A stretch of DNA of 64,000 nucleotides from Acetobacteraceae bacterium (GCA_024280945.1 JAMXLO010000146.1:62001-126000), one strand, 5' to 3'. Numbered from the stretch's first letter, positions 25,282 to 36,777 are shown. A program made the numbers and translations. Notes: generated by a model not told the origin, from the letters alone.

Positions 25282-26146
25282 GGTCCTGCACGCAGGCGTC
25301 GATCAACGATTCGATCGATCCAAATACGCGCGCGCCTGCCGCAGTCAGGCAGTGGGTCTTGGAGGTGAGCGAACCTGCTTCACCCAGCACCAATGCACCA
25401 GCGTGGCCCATTGACACGCCCTCTTTCGCTTCGCGACCGGCAATCAGTGCGTAGACCGGCTTGCGTCCCGCGAGACGCTGGAGCAGCGCGGCGCATTCTT
25501 CCTCTTCGTTCCCGCCGACCTCGCCCACCAAGATGATCGCGCGCGTGCGTGGATCGGCGAAGAACACCGGCAGCAAATCGGCAAACCGCACACCCTTCAC
25601 CTGATCGCCACCGACCCCAACCCAGATGCTTTGTCCAAATCCGGCCTGCACCAGACGATAGCCACACTCGTAGGACAGCGTGCCACTCTTCGACATGATG
25701 CCGAACGGACCAGGGCGAAGGCAGACGTCAGGCAGAAAACCCAGCTTGATCTCGCCCGGGATCGCCAATCCAGGCGTTGAGCCGCCGATCCAGGTCGCAC
25801 CAGCGCGGCGCACAGCCCGTCCGATCCGCATCGCGTCGTGCAGCGGGATGCCTTCAGCGACCGTGACAATCAGACGGATGCCGGCGGCGAGGGCCTCTTC
25901 GACGGCGCCCAGTGTTTCCATTGGTGGGGCCATCGCGACCGAGACGACGGCACCCGTTGCCAACACTGCGGCGCGGCAGTTCACAAACACCGGAACGCCG
26001 GCGGCTTCCTTTGTATCGGTCCGGTTTGACGTGCCACCAACGATGTTGGTGCCATAGCCGCGCATCAGCGCCGCATGAGTCAGGCCCATCCGGCCAGTGA
26101 TTCCCTGTACGATCACCGGTGTATTACGTGAGAGCGAGGCAATCAT
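25274..26146 (-). CDS. acid-CoA ligase alpha subunit (SucD-like)
   Basis: 290 residues, the normal SucD length. CoA-binding GITGRMGLTHAALMRGYG, GGSTPGLAIPGEIKLGFLP, and the phosphohistidine loop SMGHAGAL (H248) are visible. Together with the beta-like subunit it should form an ADP- or GDP-forming succinate- or malate-CoA ligase-type enzyme. It starts by ATGA overlap with the beta subunit gene (26143-26146). It is clearly diverged from housekeeping SucD (for example the FVNCRAAVLATGAV region), so the substrate is probably another dicarboxylate or acyl acid. Confidence 0.85.
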   Translation of the reverse strand: MIASLSRNTPVIVQGITGRMGLTHAALMRGYGTNIVGGTSNRTDTKEAAGVPVFVNCRAAVLATGAVVSVAMAPPMETLGAVEEALAAGIRLIVTVAEGIPLHDAMRIGRAVRRAGATWIGGSTPGLAIPGEIKLGFLPDVCLRPGPFGIMSKSGTLSYECGYRLVQAGFGQSIWVGVGGDQVKGVRFADLLPVFFADPRTRAIILVGEVGGNEEEECAALLQRLAGRKPVYALIAGREAKEGVSMGHAGALVLGEAGSLTSKTHCLTAAGARVFGSIESLIDACVQDLT

Positions 26147-27303
26147 GCGCGCGGCTCTCCGGCTATGGCAGCGACGCTGCTCAATGCCTCTTCGAGATCT
26201 TCAGTAACCTGCATCCCAGGGTGACGATCCGCAAGGATGCGTCGTGCTTCGGCCGCTCCGCGTCCCACAAGGCGTGCCACCACCGGAACCCGCAGAGCAG
26301 GCGTCTGTTCGAGGCCTGTCGCCAGCAACCCGCCGAACTCGCCGAGATCGGTGATGCCGGCAAACACGCTCACCAGGACAGCCCGCAGTGATGGCCGCTC
26401 AGTTATCCATGTCAGCACGTGCATAACACGCTCGGGACTGCCGCGCATCTGGCCAGTGCGGATGTCGCAGAAGTTCAGTGGTTTCATGCCACGCGCTGCG
26501 AGTTCGTCGATGAGCATCATCGACAGCCCGGCACCGGTCGTCACCAATCCGATTTCACCTTCAGGATCTATCTCGACGTAGTCGAAACCCTCCGTCAGCT
26601 TGCGGTTGGCGTCTGCGTAGGACTGCGGCCGTGCCTCAAGCAACGCAGCAATGCGCGGCTGGCGTTCGACTGCGCTCAGATCGACCACCAGCTTCGCGTC
26701 GCCTGCGACACAGCCGTCATCAGAGACGAACAGCGGGTTGATCTCGGCCAACGCTAGTTCGCACTGTAGTAGCAGGCCGGCGAGTCTGCGGCCCGTCGCA
26801 ATGATGTGGCTGCGCCGATACGCCGGCTCGTTGGCAACGAGGTCTGCCAACGCCTCTGCCACACTGGCCGGATGTGGCGGACTGAGCCGACTTTGCGTGG
26901 CCATCGACTGCTCGATGTCGACGCCGCCCTGCACACTATAGATCACCCGCAGACCGTAGCTCGCGGGGTCGACCATGACCGCCAAATAACGCTCGTCCCC
27001 GGTAACTGATTGCTCGACCAGGCAGACATCCACCTTGTGGCCCTTCAGCCGCTGGCCCAGAAGACCGCTTACCGCAGCCACCGCTTCTTGCGGCGTATCA
27101 CAACGCACGATTCCACCGGCCTTGCCGCGTCCGCCGACCGGCACCTGCGCCTTCACCATCCACGGACCAGTGCCGGGCAGGCTTGTCCCCCGGGCCTTGC
27201 CCTGTAGATCGCCAAGGGTCGCATTGATCGTCGGCACCGCCGCTGGAACGTCGATCCCATGCTCCGCCAGCAACGCCTTGCCATCCGCTTCGATCAGCAG
27301 CAC
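26143..27303 (-). CDS. acid-CoA ligase beta subunit, ATP-grasp (SucC-like)
   Basis: 386 residues from GTG 27303, which lies two bases after the stop of the acyl-CoA dehydrogenase gene. Features: KALLAEHGIDVP, ATP-grasp strands MVKAQVPVGGRGKAGGI, and the conserved ALAEINPLFVS with GDAKLVVDL metal-binding segment. The C-terminal flavodoxin-like domain contains DIRTGQMRGSPERV. It pairs with the downstream SucD-like subunit. The C-terminal domain is somewhat different from standard SucC (for example no GGIVRCD at its usual place), again suggesting a non-succinate substrate. Confidence 0.82.
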   Translation of the reverse strand: MLLIEADGKALLAEHGIDVPAAVPTINATLGDLQGKARGTSLPGTGPWMVKAQVPVGGRGKAGGIVRCDTPQEAVAAVSGLLGQRLKGHKVDVCLVEQSVTGDERYLAVMVDPASYGLRVIYSVQGGVDIEQSMATQSRLSPPHPASVAEALADLVANEPAYRRSHIIATGRRLAGLLLQCELALAEINPLFVSDDGCVAGDAKLVVDLSAVERQPRIAALLEARPQSYADANRKLTEGFDYVEIDPEGEIGLVTTGAGLSMMLIDELAARGMKPLNFCDIRTGQMRGSPERVMHVLTWITERPSLRAVLVSVFAGITDLGEFGGLLATGLEQTPALRVPVVARLVGRGAAEARRILADRHPGMQVTEDLEEALSSVAAIAGEPRA

Positions 27304-27304
27304 G

Positions 27305-28471
27305 TCAAAAGGTCCCCAGGCCAAGAACGCCCTGGTCAAAGTCCAGGTCGGCGACAATCTTGCGGCCCATCAGGTCGCGGAGCGTTTCCGACGTTCCACC
27401 ACCGATTGTGCCGTAGCGAGCGCCCCGATACAGCCGCGATACCGGATATTCGTCCGTGAAACCGAACCCGCCATGCAGTTGCACAGCCTCGGAGGTAACG
27501 CGCAGCGACATCTCATTGCAGAACACCTTGGCAGCCGCCGCCATGAACGGATCAGGAAACGGATTCGCTGTCAGACACGCGCGATAAAGGATGCCGCGCG
27601 CCGCCTCGATATCCTTGAACATATCGGCAAGCTTCCAGCGAATGCCCTGATGATCCGCAATCGGTTTGCCGAACACCGTCCGCTCACGCACGTAGTTCAC
27701 CGCCTCGTCGAATGCACCTTCTGCCAATCCCAACGAAATGCTCGGGTTGAGACAGCGTTGGGTATTGAACGCGGTCAGCAGCTTGCGAAATCCGTCATCC
27801 TTGATCACGAGATTTTCCAGCGGCAGCTCGCAATCGTTGAACTGAATTTCGAACAGGTTCTCGCCACCCATTGTGTGATAGGTGCCCGTCACCTCGAACC
27901 CTTTGGTGCCCGCTTCCAGCAATACGCAGCCGATACCCTCGCGCCCCGGCTTTCCATCGATCCGCGTGAACACAATGAACACCCCGGCCTCGGGCGCCCG
28001 GCTGATCAGCGTCTTGGTGCCCTTCAGGATAACGCGATCGCCAACGATGCGGGCGTTGGTGCGATAGTTCGCCACATCAGTGCCGGCATGCGGTTCTGTC
28101 ATGCAGATCGCCAGCATGCAGTCCCCACTCACGACGCGCGGCAGGATGCGTTCGCGTATTGCCGCAGGCGCATAACGCGCAATCACCCGCGTTTGCACGC
28201 CGGCCTCGCCCAGCACGGCCATTGCTGTAACGTAACACGCTTTGGCGATCTCCTCGAGGATCAGCGCGGTGTCCAGGATCGGGAGGCCCAGGCCCCCAAA
28301 TTCCTCGGGCACCGACATGCCGAGTACGCCCAAAGAGGCCAGCTGCTTCATGTTCTCCCAGGGGAACGTGCCGTCCATCCAGCGACCGGCCTTCGGCTTG
28401 AACTCGGACTGCGCGAGCTCGCGGACTGAGGCGACCATCTGCCGTTGTTCTGCGCTGATGTGGAAGTCCAT
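27305..28471 (-). CDS. acyl-CoA dehydrogenase
   Basis: 388 residues with the three ACAD domains. The FAD/substrate segment ICMTEPHAGTDV, strand region TYHTMGGENLFEI and RERTVFGKPIADHQGIRWKLADM are typical, with QLHGGFGFTDEYPVSRLYRGARYGTIGGGT at the C-terminal helix. The usual catalytic Glu position of MCAD (YEGT) is Gly here (GGGT), as in isovaleryl-CoA dehydrogenase-like branches, where the base comes from helix G. It oxidises an acyl-CoA at the alpha-beta bond, passing electrons to ETF. First gene of an operon with the CoA-ligase pair. AAGGA upstream of ATG 28471. Confidence 0.88.
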   Translation of the reverse strand: MDFHISAEQRQMVASVRELAQSEFKPKAGRWMDGTFPWENMKQLASLGVLGMSVPEEFGGLGLPILDTALILEEIAKACYVTAMAVLGEAGVQTRVIARYAPAAIRERILPRVVSGDCMLAICMTEPHAGTDVANYRTNARIVGDRVILKGTKTLISRAPEAGVFIVFTRIDGKPGREGIGCVLLEAGTKGFEVTGTYHTMGGENLFEIQFNDCELPLENLVIKDDGFRKLLTAFNTQRCLNPSISLGLAEGAFDEAVNYVRERTVFGKPIADHQGIRWKLADMFKDIEAARGILYRACLTANPFPDPFMAAAAKVFCNEMSLRVTSEAVQLHGGFGFTDEYPVSRLYRGARYGTIGGGTSETLRDLMGRKIVADLDFDQGVLGLGTF

Positions 28472-28574
28472 GCGCTGCGATCCTTGAGTGCTGCTGTAAG
28501 CTTAGCCGCCACCCCCCCTTTGGCAATCACCGCGGGGGTGCTACCCATCGGTAGCATTATCGATTGGAAAGTGC

Positions 28575-29552
28575 ATGCCAGATGCTGGAGTGGCGCCGGC
28601 CGGAACGGCCGCGCGCAAATTTGGCTCGATCGAGGGCGTGGAACACAGCCTGGCCTCCGTCGGCTATATCCCAAGCCGACAGATCGCCACCGCGGTGTAT
28701 CTCGCCCAGCACCTGGAGAAACCAATCCTGGTGGAGGGTCCGGCGGGCGTCGGCAAGACCGAACTGGCGAAGTCAGTGGCCACTTGCCTCGAGCTGCCAC
28801 TGATCCGCATGCAGTGCTACGAGGGCCTGGACGAAGCAAAGGCGCTGTATGAGTGGAAATATGGCAAGCAGCTGCTTTATACGCAAATCCTGAAGGACAA
28901 GATCGGCGATGTCCTTGGTGGCGAAGAGACATTGCCATCCGCACTGAATAAACTGCACCAGTTCGGCGACATTTTCTTTTCGCAGCAGTTCCTGGAGCCC
29001 CGACCGTTGCTGCGCGCCTTGCAGCAGCCTGGAGGCTCGGTGCTGCTGATCGACGAGATCGATAAGTCCGACCAGGAGTTTGAGGCGTTCCTTCTGGAAA
29101 TTCTGTCAGACTACCAGGTCACCATTCCGGAGATCGGCAGCATCCATGCGATAAGGACGCCAGTCGTGCTGCTGACCTCCAACAGCACGCGTGATCTAGG
29201 CGATGCGCTGAAGCGACGATGCCTGCATCTGCATATCGGCTTTCCAGATGCGAAGCTCGAGGGAAGAATCATTCAGGCACGTGTGCCGGGGATCGAGACC
29301 GATCTGCGGCGCGAACTGGTCGCATTCGTGCAGCAGCTCCGCTCACTGGACCTGAAGAAGGTGCCATCGGTCAGCGAGACCATCGACTGGGCGCGCGTTC
29401 TGGTGTTGCTGCACGCCGCCTCTCTGGATGCCGAACTCGTGCAAGATACCTTGAATGTGCTGTTGAAGTTCGAGGCGGACATCGAGGTGGCGAACAAGCA
29501 GATCGCCACCTTGACACAGAAGGCGAAGCAGGAGGCCGGTCTGCCAATATGA
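28575..29552 (+). CDS. MoxR-family AAA+ ATPase
   Basis: 325 residues. Walker A GPAGVGKT (about 55-62), Walker B LLIDEIDK, and sensor-1-like LTSNSTRDLGDALKRRC fit the MoxR family, close to CoxD-type proteins. MoxR ATPases work with VWA-domain partners as chaperones that insert cofactors or assemble complexes. The last 4 bp overlap the start of the VWA gene (ATGA), a coupled pair. No CO dehydrogenase or other obvious client is within the window, so its target is not known. It is divergent from the acyl-CoA dehydrogenase operon. Confidence 0.88.
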   Translation: MPDAGVAPAGTAARKFGSIEGVEHSLASVGYIPSRQIATAVYLAQHLEKPILVEGPAGVGKTELAKSVATCLELPLIRMQCYEGLDEAKALYEWKYGKQLLYTQILKDKIGDVLGGEETLPSALNKLHQFGDIFFSQQFLEPRPLLRALQQPGGSVLLIDEIDKSDQEFEAFLLEILSDYQVTIPEIGSIHAIRTPVVLLTSNSTRDLGDALKRRCLHLHIGFPDAKLEGRIIQARVPGIETDLRRELVAFVQQLRSLDLKKVPSVSETIDWARVLVLLHAASLDAELVQDTLNVLLKFEADIEVANKQIATLTQKAKQEAGLPI

Positions 29553-30919
29553 GCGGGGCGCTTGCTTCCGAGCCACTGCGGCAGTTCCTTCAGGCCGCCC
29601 GTAGCGCCGGCATCCGCGTTTCCGCGGCCGAGGGGATCGACGCTGCACGAGCGGTGCAGGTGGTGGGCTACGGCGATCGGATGGTGCTCAAGGACGCGCT
29701 GTCCTTGGTCCTGGCGAAGACGCCGGAGGAGAAAGATCTGTTCGACGAGGCCTTCGACCTCTATTTCCGACGGGACGACCTTGCTCGGAATGACGAGAGG
29801 GATATCGACCCCGAGGCCCGCATCACGCAGAGTGGATTCGGCGGCGAGGGGCTTGGGGGCGGCGGCGGACGTTCACTCGCGCAGATGCTGTTGGATGATG
29901 ACCGCGCTGCACTGGCCTCAACGATGGAAGCGGCCGCGCGGGATTCGGGTATCCAGAACATTCGGTTCTTCACTCAGCGAAATCTCTATACGCGACGCAT
30001 TTTGGATCGCATGGGACTTCGCCAGGCAGAACGCGATATGGATGCGCTACGCAAGGACGGTGACCAGACGACCGCGAAGCATCTGGAGAACCGCATCGAG
30101 GCGCTACGCGACCAGGCGCGTGACCTGGTCGAGCGCAACCTGCTGCTGTTTGCACGCGGCGAAACGGAGAAGTTTCGTGAGGAACTGCTGAGGTCCGCAC
30201 GCCTTACCAACCTGGAGCGTCGAGACCTCGAAAGGATGCGCGTGTTGGTGCGCGCGATGGCAAAGCGGCTTGCCGCGCGCTACGCCAAGACCCGACGGCG
30301 GCGTCTCCGGGGTCACTTGGATGTAAGACGAACCCTCCGCAAGAACATGGGATGGGGTGGCATACCGTTCGTCACTGTCTGGAAGCAGAAGCGCATCGAA
30401 AAGCCGAGGGTCATGGTACTGTGCGACGTATCTGGCTCAGTCGCGGCGATGGCGCAGTTCCTGCTGATGTTCCTTTATGCGCTGAACGAGGCATTGAAGG
30501 ACATCCGCTCATTCGCGTTCGCCGGCAGCCTGATCGAGGTCAGCGACATTCTTGAGTCTGAGCCGATCGAAGTCGCGATTGCCAAGATTATGCAGTCGAT
30601 CGGTTTCGGCTCGTCGAATTACGGCAACTCTTTGGCGGATTTCGAGGATGGATGGGAGCGCTACGTCACCAGCAAGACAACGATCATCATTCTGGGCGAT
30701 GCACGCGGCAACCGGACCGATCCTCGCACCGACATTATGCAACGCATGTCGCAGCGGGCGAAGCGTATCATCTGGCTGAACCCGGAATTCCGCGCCGCCT
30801 GGGGCACCGGTGACTCGGATATGTTCAGGTATGCGCCTTACTGCAACGTCGTTACGGTGTGCAACACACTGCGTCATCTCGAGCGGGTCGTGACCGACCT
30901 CTTGAAGGATGCCGCATGA
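29549..30919 (+). CDS. VWA domain protein, CoxE-like
   Basis: 456 residues from ATG 29549. The N-terminal half is helical and charged with a Gly-rich loop (GFGGEGLGGGGGRS, about 97-108). The C-terminal VWA domain has MIDAS motif DVSGS (293-297) in VMVLCDVSGSVAAM and a later TIIILGDARGNR segment. This matches the CoxE group of VWA proteins that partner MoxR ATPases. The MoxR-VWA pair probably acts as a two-component assembly factor. The stop lies 3 bp before the convergent glmM stop. Confidence 0.88.
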   Translation: MSGALASEPLRQFLQAARSAGIRVSAAEGIDAARAVQVVGYGDRMVLKDALSLVLAKTPEEKDLFDEAFDLYFRRDDLARNDERDIDPEARITQSGFGGEGLGGGGGRSLAQMLLDDDRAALASTMEAAARDSGIQNIRFFTQRNLYTRRILDRMGLRQAERDMDALRKDGDQTTAKHLENRIEALRDQARDLVERNLLLFARGETEKFREELLRSARLTNLERRDLERMRVLVRAMAKRLAARYAKTRRRRLRGHLDVRRTLRKNMGWGGIPFVTVWKQKRIEKPRVMVLCDVSGSVAAMAQFLLMFLYALNEALKDIRSFAFAGSLIEVSDILESEPIEVAIAKIMQSIGFGSSNYGNSLADFEDGWERYVTSKTTIIILGDARGNRTDPRTDIMQRMSQRAKRIIWLNPEFRAAWGTGDSDMFRYAPYCNVVTVCNTLRHLERVVTDLLKDAA

Positions 30920-30921
30920 GC

Positions 30922-32271
30922 CTATGTCGCTGAGGCGATCGCCGCGCACAGTTCGTCCACCATGCGCCCGATCAACGCTTCGTCCTCGCCTTCCGCCATC
31001 ACGCGAATCAGCGGTTCGGTGCCGCTTTCCCGGATCAGCAGTCGGCCAGCTCCGTTCAGTACTGATTCAGCTTCGGCTATGGCATGCTTGATCCGGCTGT
31101 TGTGCAATGGGGACGGACCAGTGAAGCGGACGTTCTTCAGTAGTTGTGGGAGCGGCGTGAACATCCGACAGACTTCGCGCGCCGAGCGATTCTGCTGGAC
31201 AATAACCGCAAGGACCTGAAGCGCCGCAAGCAGTCCATCGCCCGTGGTGGCAAAGTCGGATAGAATGACGTGTCCTGACTGTTCGCCGCCAAGGTTCATT
31301 CCGAGTTCGCGCATGCGCGCAGCGACGTAGCGATCGCCGACCTTGGTGCGATGCAGGGTCAACCCCTTGGCCTGCAGAAAGCGCTCAAGGCCGAGGTTGG
31401 ACATCACCGTGGCAACAAGCCCTTCTGCTTTGAGCAGACCGCTGCCTGCCCAGGATTGGGCGATCAACGCCAGGATCTGGTCGCCGTCGATCAGCTCGCC
31501 ACGCTCGTCCGACATCAGCAGGCGATCGGCATCGCCATCGAGTGCAATCCCCAGGTCTGCGCGATGCTCGACGACTTGTGAGCAAAGATAGCCTGGCACG
31601 GTGGAACCACAGCCGCGGTTGATGTTGAACCCGTCCGGAGACACACCCAGGGGTATGACGGTGGCACCCAGTTCCCACAGCACGGTTGGCGCAACGCGGT
31701 AAGCGGCACCGTGCGCGCAGTCTACCACGATCTTCAAGTCGTTGAGCCGCAATCCACGAGGGAAGCTGCCCTTGGCAGCCTCGATATACCGGCCGCCAGC
31801 GTCATCGAGTCTTGCGGCACGGCCGAGGGATGCGGGCGCTGCCATGCGAGAGCGCATGTCGCTTGTCATCAGGGCTTCGATTTCGCATTCCGTTTCGTCG
31901 CTGAGCTTGAAACCGTCAGGGCCGAACAACTTGATTCCGTTGTCCTCGTACGGATTATGCGACGCCGAGATCATCACGCCGAGATCGGCGCGCAGACTTC
32001 TTGTCAACATCGCGATGGCAGGTGTCGGTAATGGCCCCACGAGCCTGACATCCATGCCCGCGCCAATGAAGCCGGCAGTCAGCGCGGGCTCCAGCATGTA
32101 GCCTGACAGGCGCGTATCCTTGCCGATGACCACGAGGTGCCGGTGGCTGCCACGCGTGAACAGCAACCCGGCAGCCTGGCCAAGCCGCAGCGCGGTCTCG
32201 GCCGTCATCGGATCCGTATTCGCCGTTCCGCGAATTCCGTCGGTGCCGAACAGGTGCCTGTTCTGTGTCAT
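30922..32271 (-). CDS. glmM: phosphoglucosamine mutase
   Basis: 449 residues, the normal GlmM length. [18 protein letters not shown] at the start, the active-site phosphoserine in [13 protein letters not shown] (S104), and the metal-binding loop [10 protein letters not shown] are visible, as is the C-terminal phosphate loop [12 protein letters not shown]. It converts glucosamine-6-phosphate to glucosamine-1-phosphate for peptidoglycan and LPS. It lies 216 bp downstream of ftsH, the ftsH-glmM (mrsA) order known from many proteobacteria. Confidence 0.97.
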   Translation of the reverse strand: MTQNRHLFGTDGIRGTANTDPMTAETALRLGQAAGLLFTRGSHRHLVVIGKDTRLSGYMLEPALTAGFIGAGMDVRLVGPLPTPAIAMLTRSLRADLGVMISASHNPYEDNGIKLFGPDGFKLSDETECEIEALMTSDMRSRMAAPASLGRAARLDDAGGRYIEAAKGSFPRGLRLNDLKIVVDCAHGAAYRVAPTVLWELGATVIPLGVSPDGFNINRGCGSTVPGYLCSQVVEHRADLGIALDGDADRLLMSDERGELIDGDQILALIAQSWAGSGLLKAEGLVATVMSNLGLERFLQAKGLTLHRTKVGDRYVAARMRELGMNLGGEQSGHVILSDFATTGDGLLAALQVLAVIVQQNRSAREVCRMFTPLPQLLKNVRFTGPSPLHNSRIKHAIAEAESVLNGAGRLLIRESGTEPLIRVMAEGEDEALIGRMVDELCAAIASAT

Positions 32272-32401
32272 GAAACCTCGGACATATGGACCAGCCGGGA
32301 TGTCGAACCCGATATCTCTCAGGCAGAAGCGATTTGCGGATCAGCCGGAAGCATATATCAGAAATTATTAATGCTTACACCGTTTCTTGGGCGTCATGGC
32401 T

Positions 32402-32455
32402 GCGCCCCCCATTGGGCGTGTGCATGCTGTGATACGGCCCAAGGAATGGGGGCGC
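32402..32455 (-). terminator. long hairpin between ftsH and glmM
   Basis: Arms gcgccccccatt (32402-32413) and aatgggggcgc (32445-32455) pair over 11 bp with one bulged C. An inner gggc/gccc pair (32414-32417 and 32437-32440) extends it. It begins ~30 bp after the ftsH stop on the minus strand. It is not followed at once by a U run, so a Rho-independent terminator is only one possibility; a processing or stability element between ftsH and glmM is the other. Confidence 0.45.
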
Positions 32456-32487
32456 CGGGCGCGACCGGCTACCCCGCGCCGCCGGCT

Positions 32488-34416
<1,929 letters not shown>

Positions 34417-34518
34417 CTGTTTCTGCTCACGTCCAAGCCACCCTACCGTGCCCGCCGGGTGCGACCGAAAGGTAAACCTGCCGCACGGGATCACACCAAC
34501 ATAGGGTGTTGCGGTCCG

Positions 34519-35781
34519 TCATGCATCCCCAAACGGAAACGACGGTGGCGCGGCCGCTCGAGGCGGGCTGAACAGCAGGGATAGGTGCTGACAGGTCAGG
34601 GGATCGGGGAAATCAAGGTGGGGCACAGCATGAATTCTAGAACCTAGACGGATGGCAGGCAGAGTCCGGAGTACGGCTGAAGGTAGCTGCGAATCTTCCC
34701 GGACCTGTGGCGCGTCGTCGCCTAGGCCGCCGAGCATAGCCCCAGTCGGCACAGCGGCATCCCCCCGGAGGCGAAACCGCCCGTCCCACCGGGTGTTGGG
34801 GTGCGCGGGAACCGGTGACGCCATTGCCGCCGCTTCACGAACCACCAGCAACCCCGGCCCCAGTCGACCAGCCGGCAGCAGCCGGGCTCCCGCCAATGTC
34901 GCCGGCCTCGGTGCCGCGGCGAGGGCTGTGACCGACCGCAAAGCCGGGGGATAGGCCGCGCCGGACACGGCCTGCAGCAACGCGGCGAGGACGCCGGCTG
35001 GCATCGGCCGGCCAGAGAGCACGGCAAATCCCTCCGGTCGTATCACGGCCTCCTCGGCCAGTTCTGCAGCGACCGTGGTGGCGCGTGCGGCGCGGCCCAG
35101 TGCCGCCGCTGTCGCGGTCGCGCGCAGAGCATTGGTAGCCACGCCGATACCGTCCCGATCATGACGCAGCATGCGCAAGCGTGGCCGCAAAGCGGCGGCG
35201 TCCTTGTTTGAAGGATCTTCGACCCACTCGACCGCCTCAGTGGCGAGAGTGGCCCGGAGCCGCGCCGGTGGGAACGTCAGGAGCGGCCGCAGCAGGCGGA
35301 GCCATGTCAACTCCACGAGTGGGAGCATCCCGGCCATGCCGATCGGGCCACTGTCGGAGAGCGCTCGCATGAGCACCGTCTCCGCCTGATCTGCGGCATG
35401 ATGCCCCAGCAGCAGATGCAAGATGCCTGCTTCCCTGCAGGCCGCCTCGAGCGCGGCAAATCGCGCCGCTCTCGCCCTTTCTGCCAGCGCCGGGCCTCGT
35501 AGAAGGCCATCAACCGGCAACAGCCCCGCTTGGATGCCGCGAGCGGCCAGCCGAGCCGTGACTAGGCTGGCCTCCTGGCGAGACTCGGGTCGCAAGCCGT
35601 GATCGACGATCAATCCCAGCAGCGAGCCGCCGTTGTCCCGCGCCCACCGATCAGCGAGCAGTGCGAGGGCCATGCTGTCCGGGCCGCCGGACACGGCCGC
35701 CCCCACGCGCGGGCTCCGACCGAATGGGCCTAGCGCGGCCATGGACGCAGCGAACTCCGCGATCGACACTGGAAGTGACAA
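34519..35781 (-). CDS. tilS: tRNA(Ile)-lysidine synthase
   Basis: 420 residues. The PP-loop AVSGGPDSMALALLAD (about 29-44) and the HHAADQAETVLMR motif identify TilS, which modifies C34 of the CAU-anticodon tRNA(Ile) with lysine so that it reads AUA. The C-terminal part is divergent and rich in Ala/Pro/Leu. No ATG precedes the domain: starts TTG 35781 or GTG 35769 are possible. It sits between cpoB (stop 35793) and ftsH, a common order in alphaproteobacteria. Confidence 0.93.
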   Translation of the reverse strand: MSLPVSIAEFAASMAALGPFGRSPRVGAAVSGGPDSMALALLADRWARDNGGSLLGLIVDHGLRPESRQEASLVTARLAARGIQAGLLPVDGLLRGPALAERARAARFAALEAACREAGILHLLLGHHAADQAETVLMRALSDSGPIGMAGMLPLVELTWLRLLRPLLTFPPARLRATLATEAVEWVEDPSNKDAAALRPRLRMLRHDRDGIGVATNALRATATAAALGRAARATTVAAELAEEAVIRPEGFAVLSGRPMPAGVLAALLQAVSGAAYPPALRSVTALAAAPRPATLAGARLLPAGRLGPGLLVVREAAAMASPVPAHPNTRWDGRFRLRGDAAVPTGAMLGGLGDDAPQVREDSQLPSAVLRTLPAIRLGSRIHAVPHLDFPDPLTCQHLSLLFSPPRAAAPPSFPFGDA

Positions 35782-35792
35782 TGGGGTTTAGC

Positions 35793-36683
35793 TCACCGGC
35801 AGCCCGCCCGTTGTCCCGACGCCGTCACCGCATCGCGAAGATCGGGGCGAAGCGTGGGGTACTCGGAGCGCAGCTTAGCGAGAGAGTCGCACGCAGCCTT
35901 CTTCTCGTTGATGGCGATCAGGGCATTCGCCAGACCAAGAAGGGCGTCAGGCGCGTGCGTCCCCTTCCTCGCGCGATTGTAGGTGTCATCATAGGCGATG
36001 GCTGCCTGCGAATACTGGCGCTGGCCCATCAACGCCTGGGCCAGCAGGAACTGCGCGTCATAGGCCCGGGGAGAGGCGCGACTGCTCGTCAGCACCTCGC
36101 GCGCCGCCTGTTCCGCGGTCGGGTAGTCCCGGCGAGCCAGCGCCGCGTTCCCTTCCTGCATGGACAGTTCCGGTGTCCGGCGGGCAGGTGACGCTGGGGG
36201 AGACCCAGACACCGGCGGTGGGCTGGCGGGCGCCAGGTTGCCGGGGGGCGGTGAAGGCGGAGCTGGCGAGGCGCCGCCCCCCTGCGCTCGGGCACCAGTT
36301 GGGTTTTGCGTCTGGAACGCCATATCGTCGATCCGCTTGGCCAGATCGGCTCCTTGCCGCTGCACCTGGTTCTGTGTCTCGTCAATGCGTCCACGAAGTT
36401 GGCGAACTTGCTCCTCCAGTGCATCGACACGCGATAGTAGCTGAGTGACCAGATCGCCGCTCCCTCCGACCGGAGGGGGGGCGTAAGGGGTCGGCGCACG
36501 GCTGGGAGCAACGTTGCCGCCTCTGGCAGCCTGGTCCTGCAGTATCTGCAGCTGACGTCGCAGGTCCAGAATCTGGTTCTGCAGCGCGATCCCTTCGCGG
36601 CTCTCAACCTGCGCACGAGCCAATCCCACCGGCGTCAGAAGAACAAGCAGCAAAATCAGACGTGCTGCTGCTGATCTGACCAT
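35793..36683 (-). CDS. cpoB: Tol-Pal system protein CpoB (YbgF)
   Basis: About 296 residues from ATG 36683, with GGGAG upstream. A signal peptide (MVRSAAARLILLLVLLTPVGLARA) precedes a coiled-coil segment (ILDLRRQLQILQDQA and VDALEEQVRQLRGRIDE), a Pro-rich linker (PAPPSPPPGNLAPASPPP) and C-terminal TPR repeats (SMQEGNAALARRDYPTAEQ onward). CpoB coordinates peptidoglycan synthesis with Tol-Pal constriction of the outer membrane in the periplasm. It follows pal on the same strand after ~150 bp. Confidence 0.93.
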   Translation of the reverse strand: MVRSAAARLILLLVLLTPVGLARAQVESREGIALQNQILDLRRQLQILQDQAARGGNVAPSRAPTPYAPPPVGGSGDLVTQLLSRVDALEEQVRQLRGRIDETQNQVQRQGADLAKRIDDMAFQTQNPTGARAQGGGASPAPPSPPPGNLAPASPPPVSGSPPASPARRTPELSMQEGNAALARRDYPTAEQAAREVLTSSRASPRAYDAQFLLAQALMGQRQYSQAAIAYDDTYNRARKGTHAPDALLGLANALIAINEKKAACDSLAKLRSEYPTLRPDLRDAVTASGQRAGCR

Positions 36684-36777
36684 CTCAACTCTCCCGGCCT
36701 GCATGCGATGGGCTTAACGGAAAGGTGTCCTGTAGAGCTGAAGCCAGGCTGTCATATGGCGACCTGCGGCAAACGAA

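Noticed and set aside
27035-28429. 464-codon plus-strand open frame opposite the acyl-CoA dehydrogenase and the ATP-grasp subunit.
   Set aside because: No domain or start site; composition is His/Arg-rich as expected from the reverse strand of a high-GC gene, and both minus-strand genes have intact motifs.
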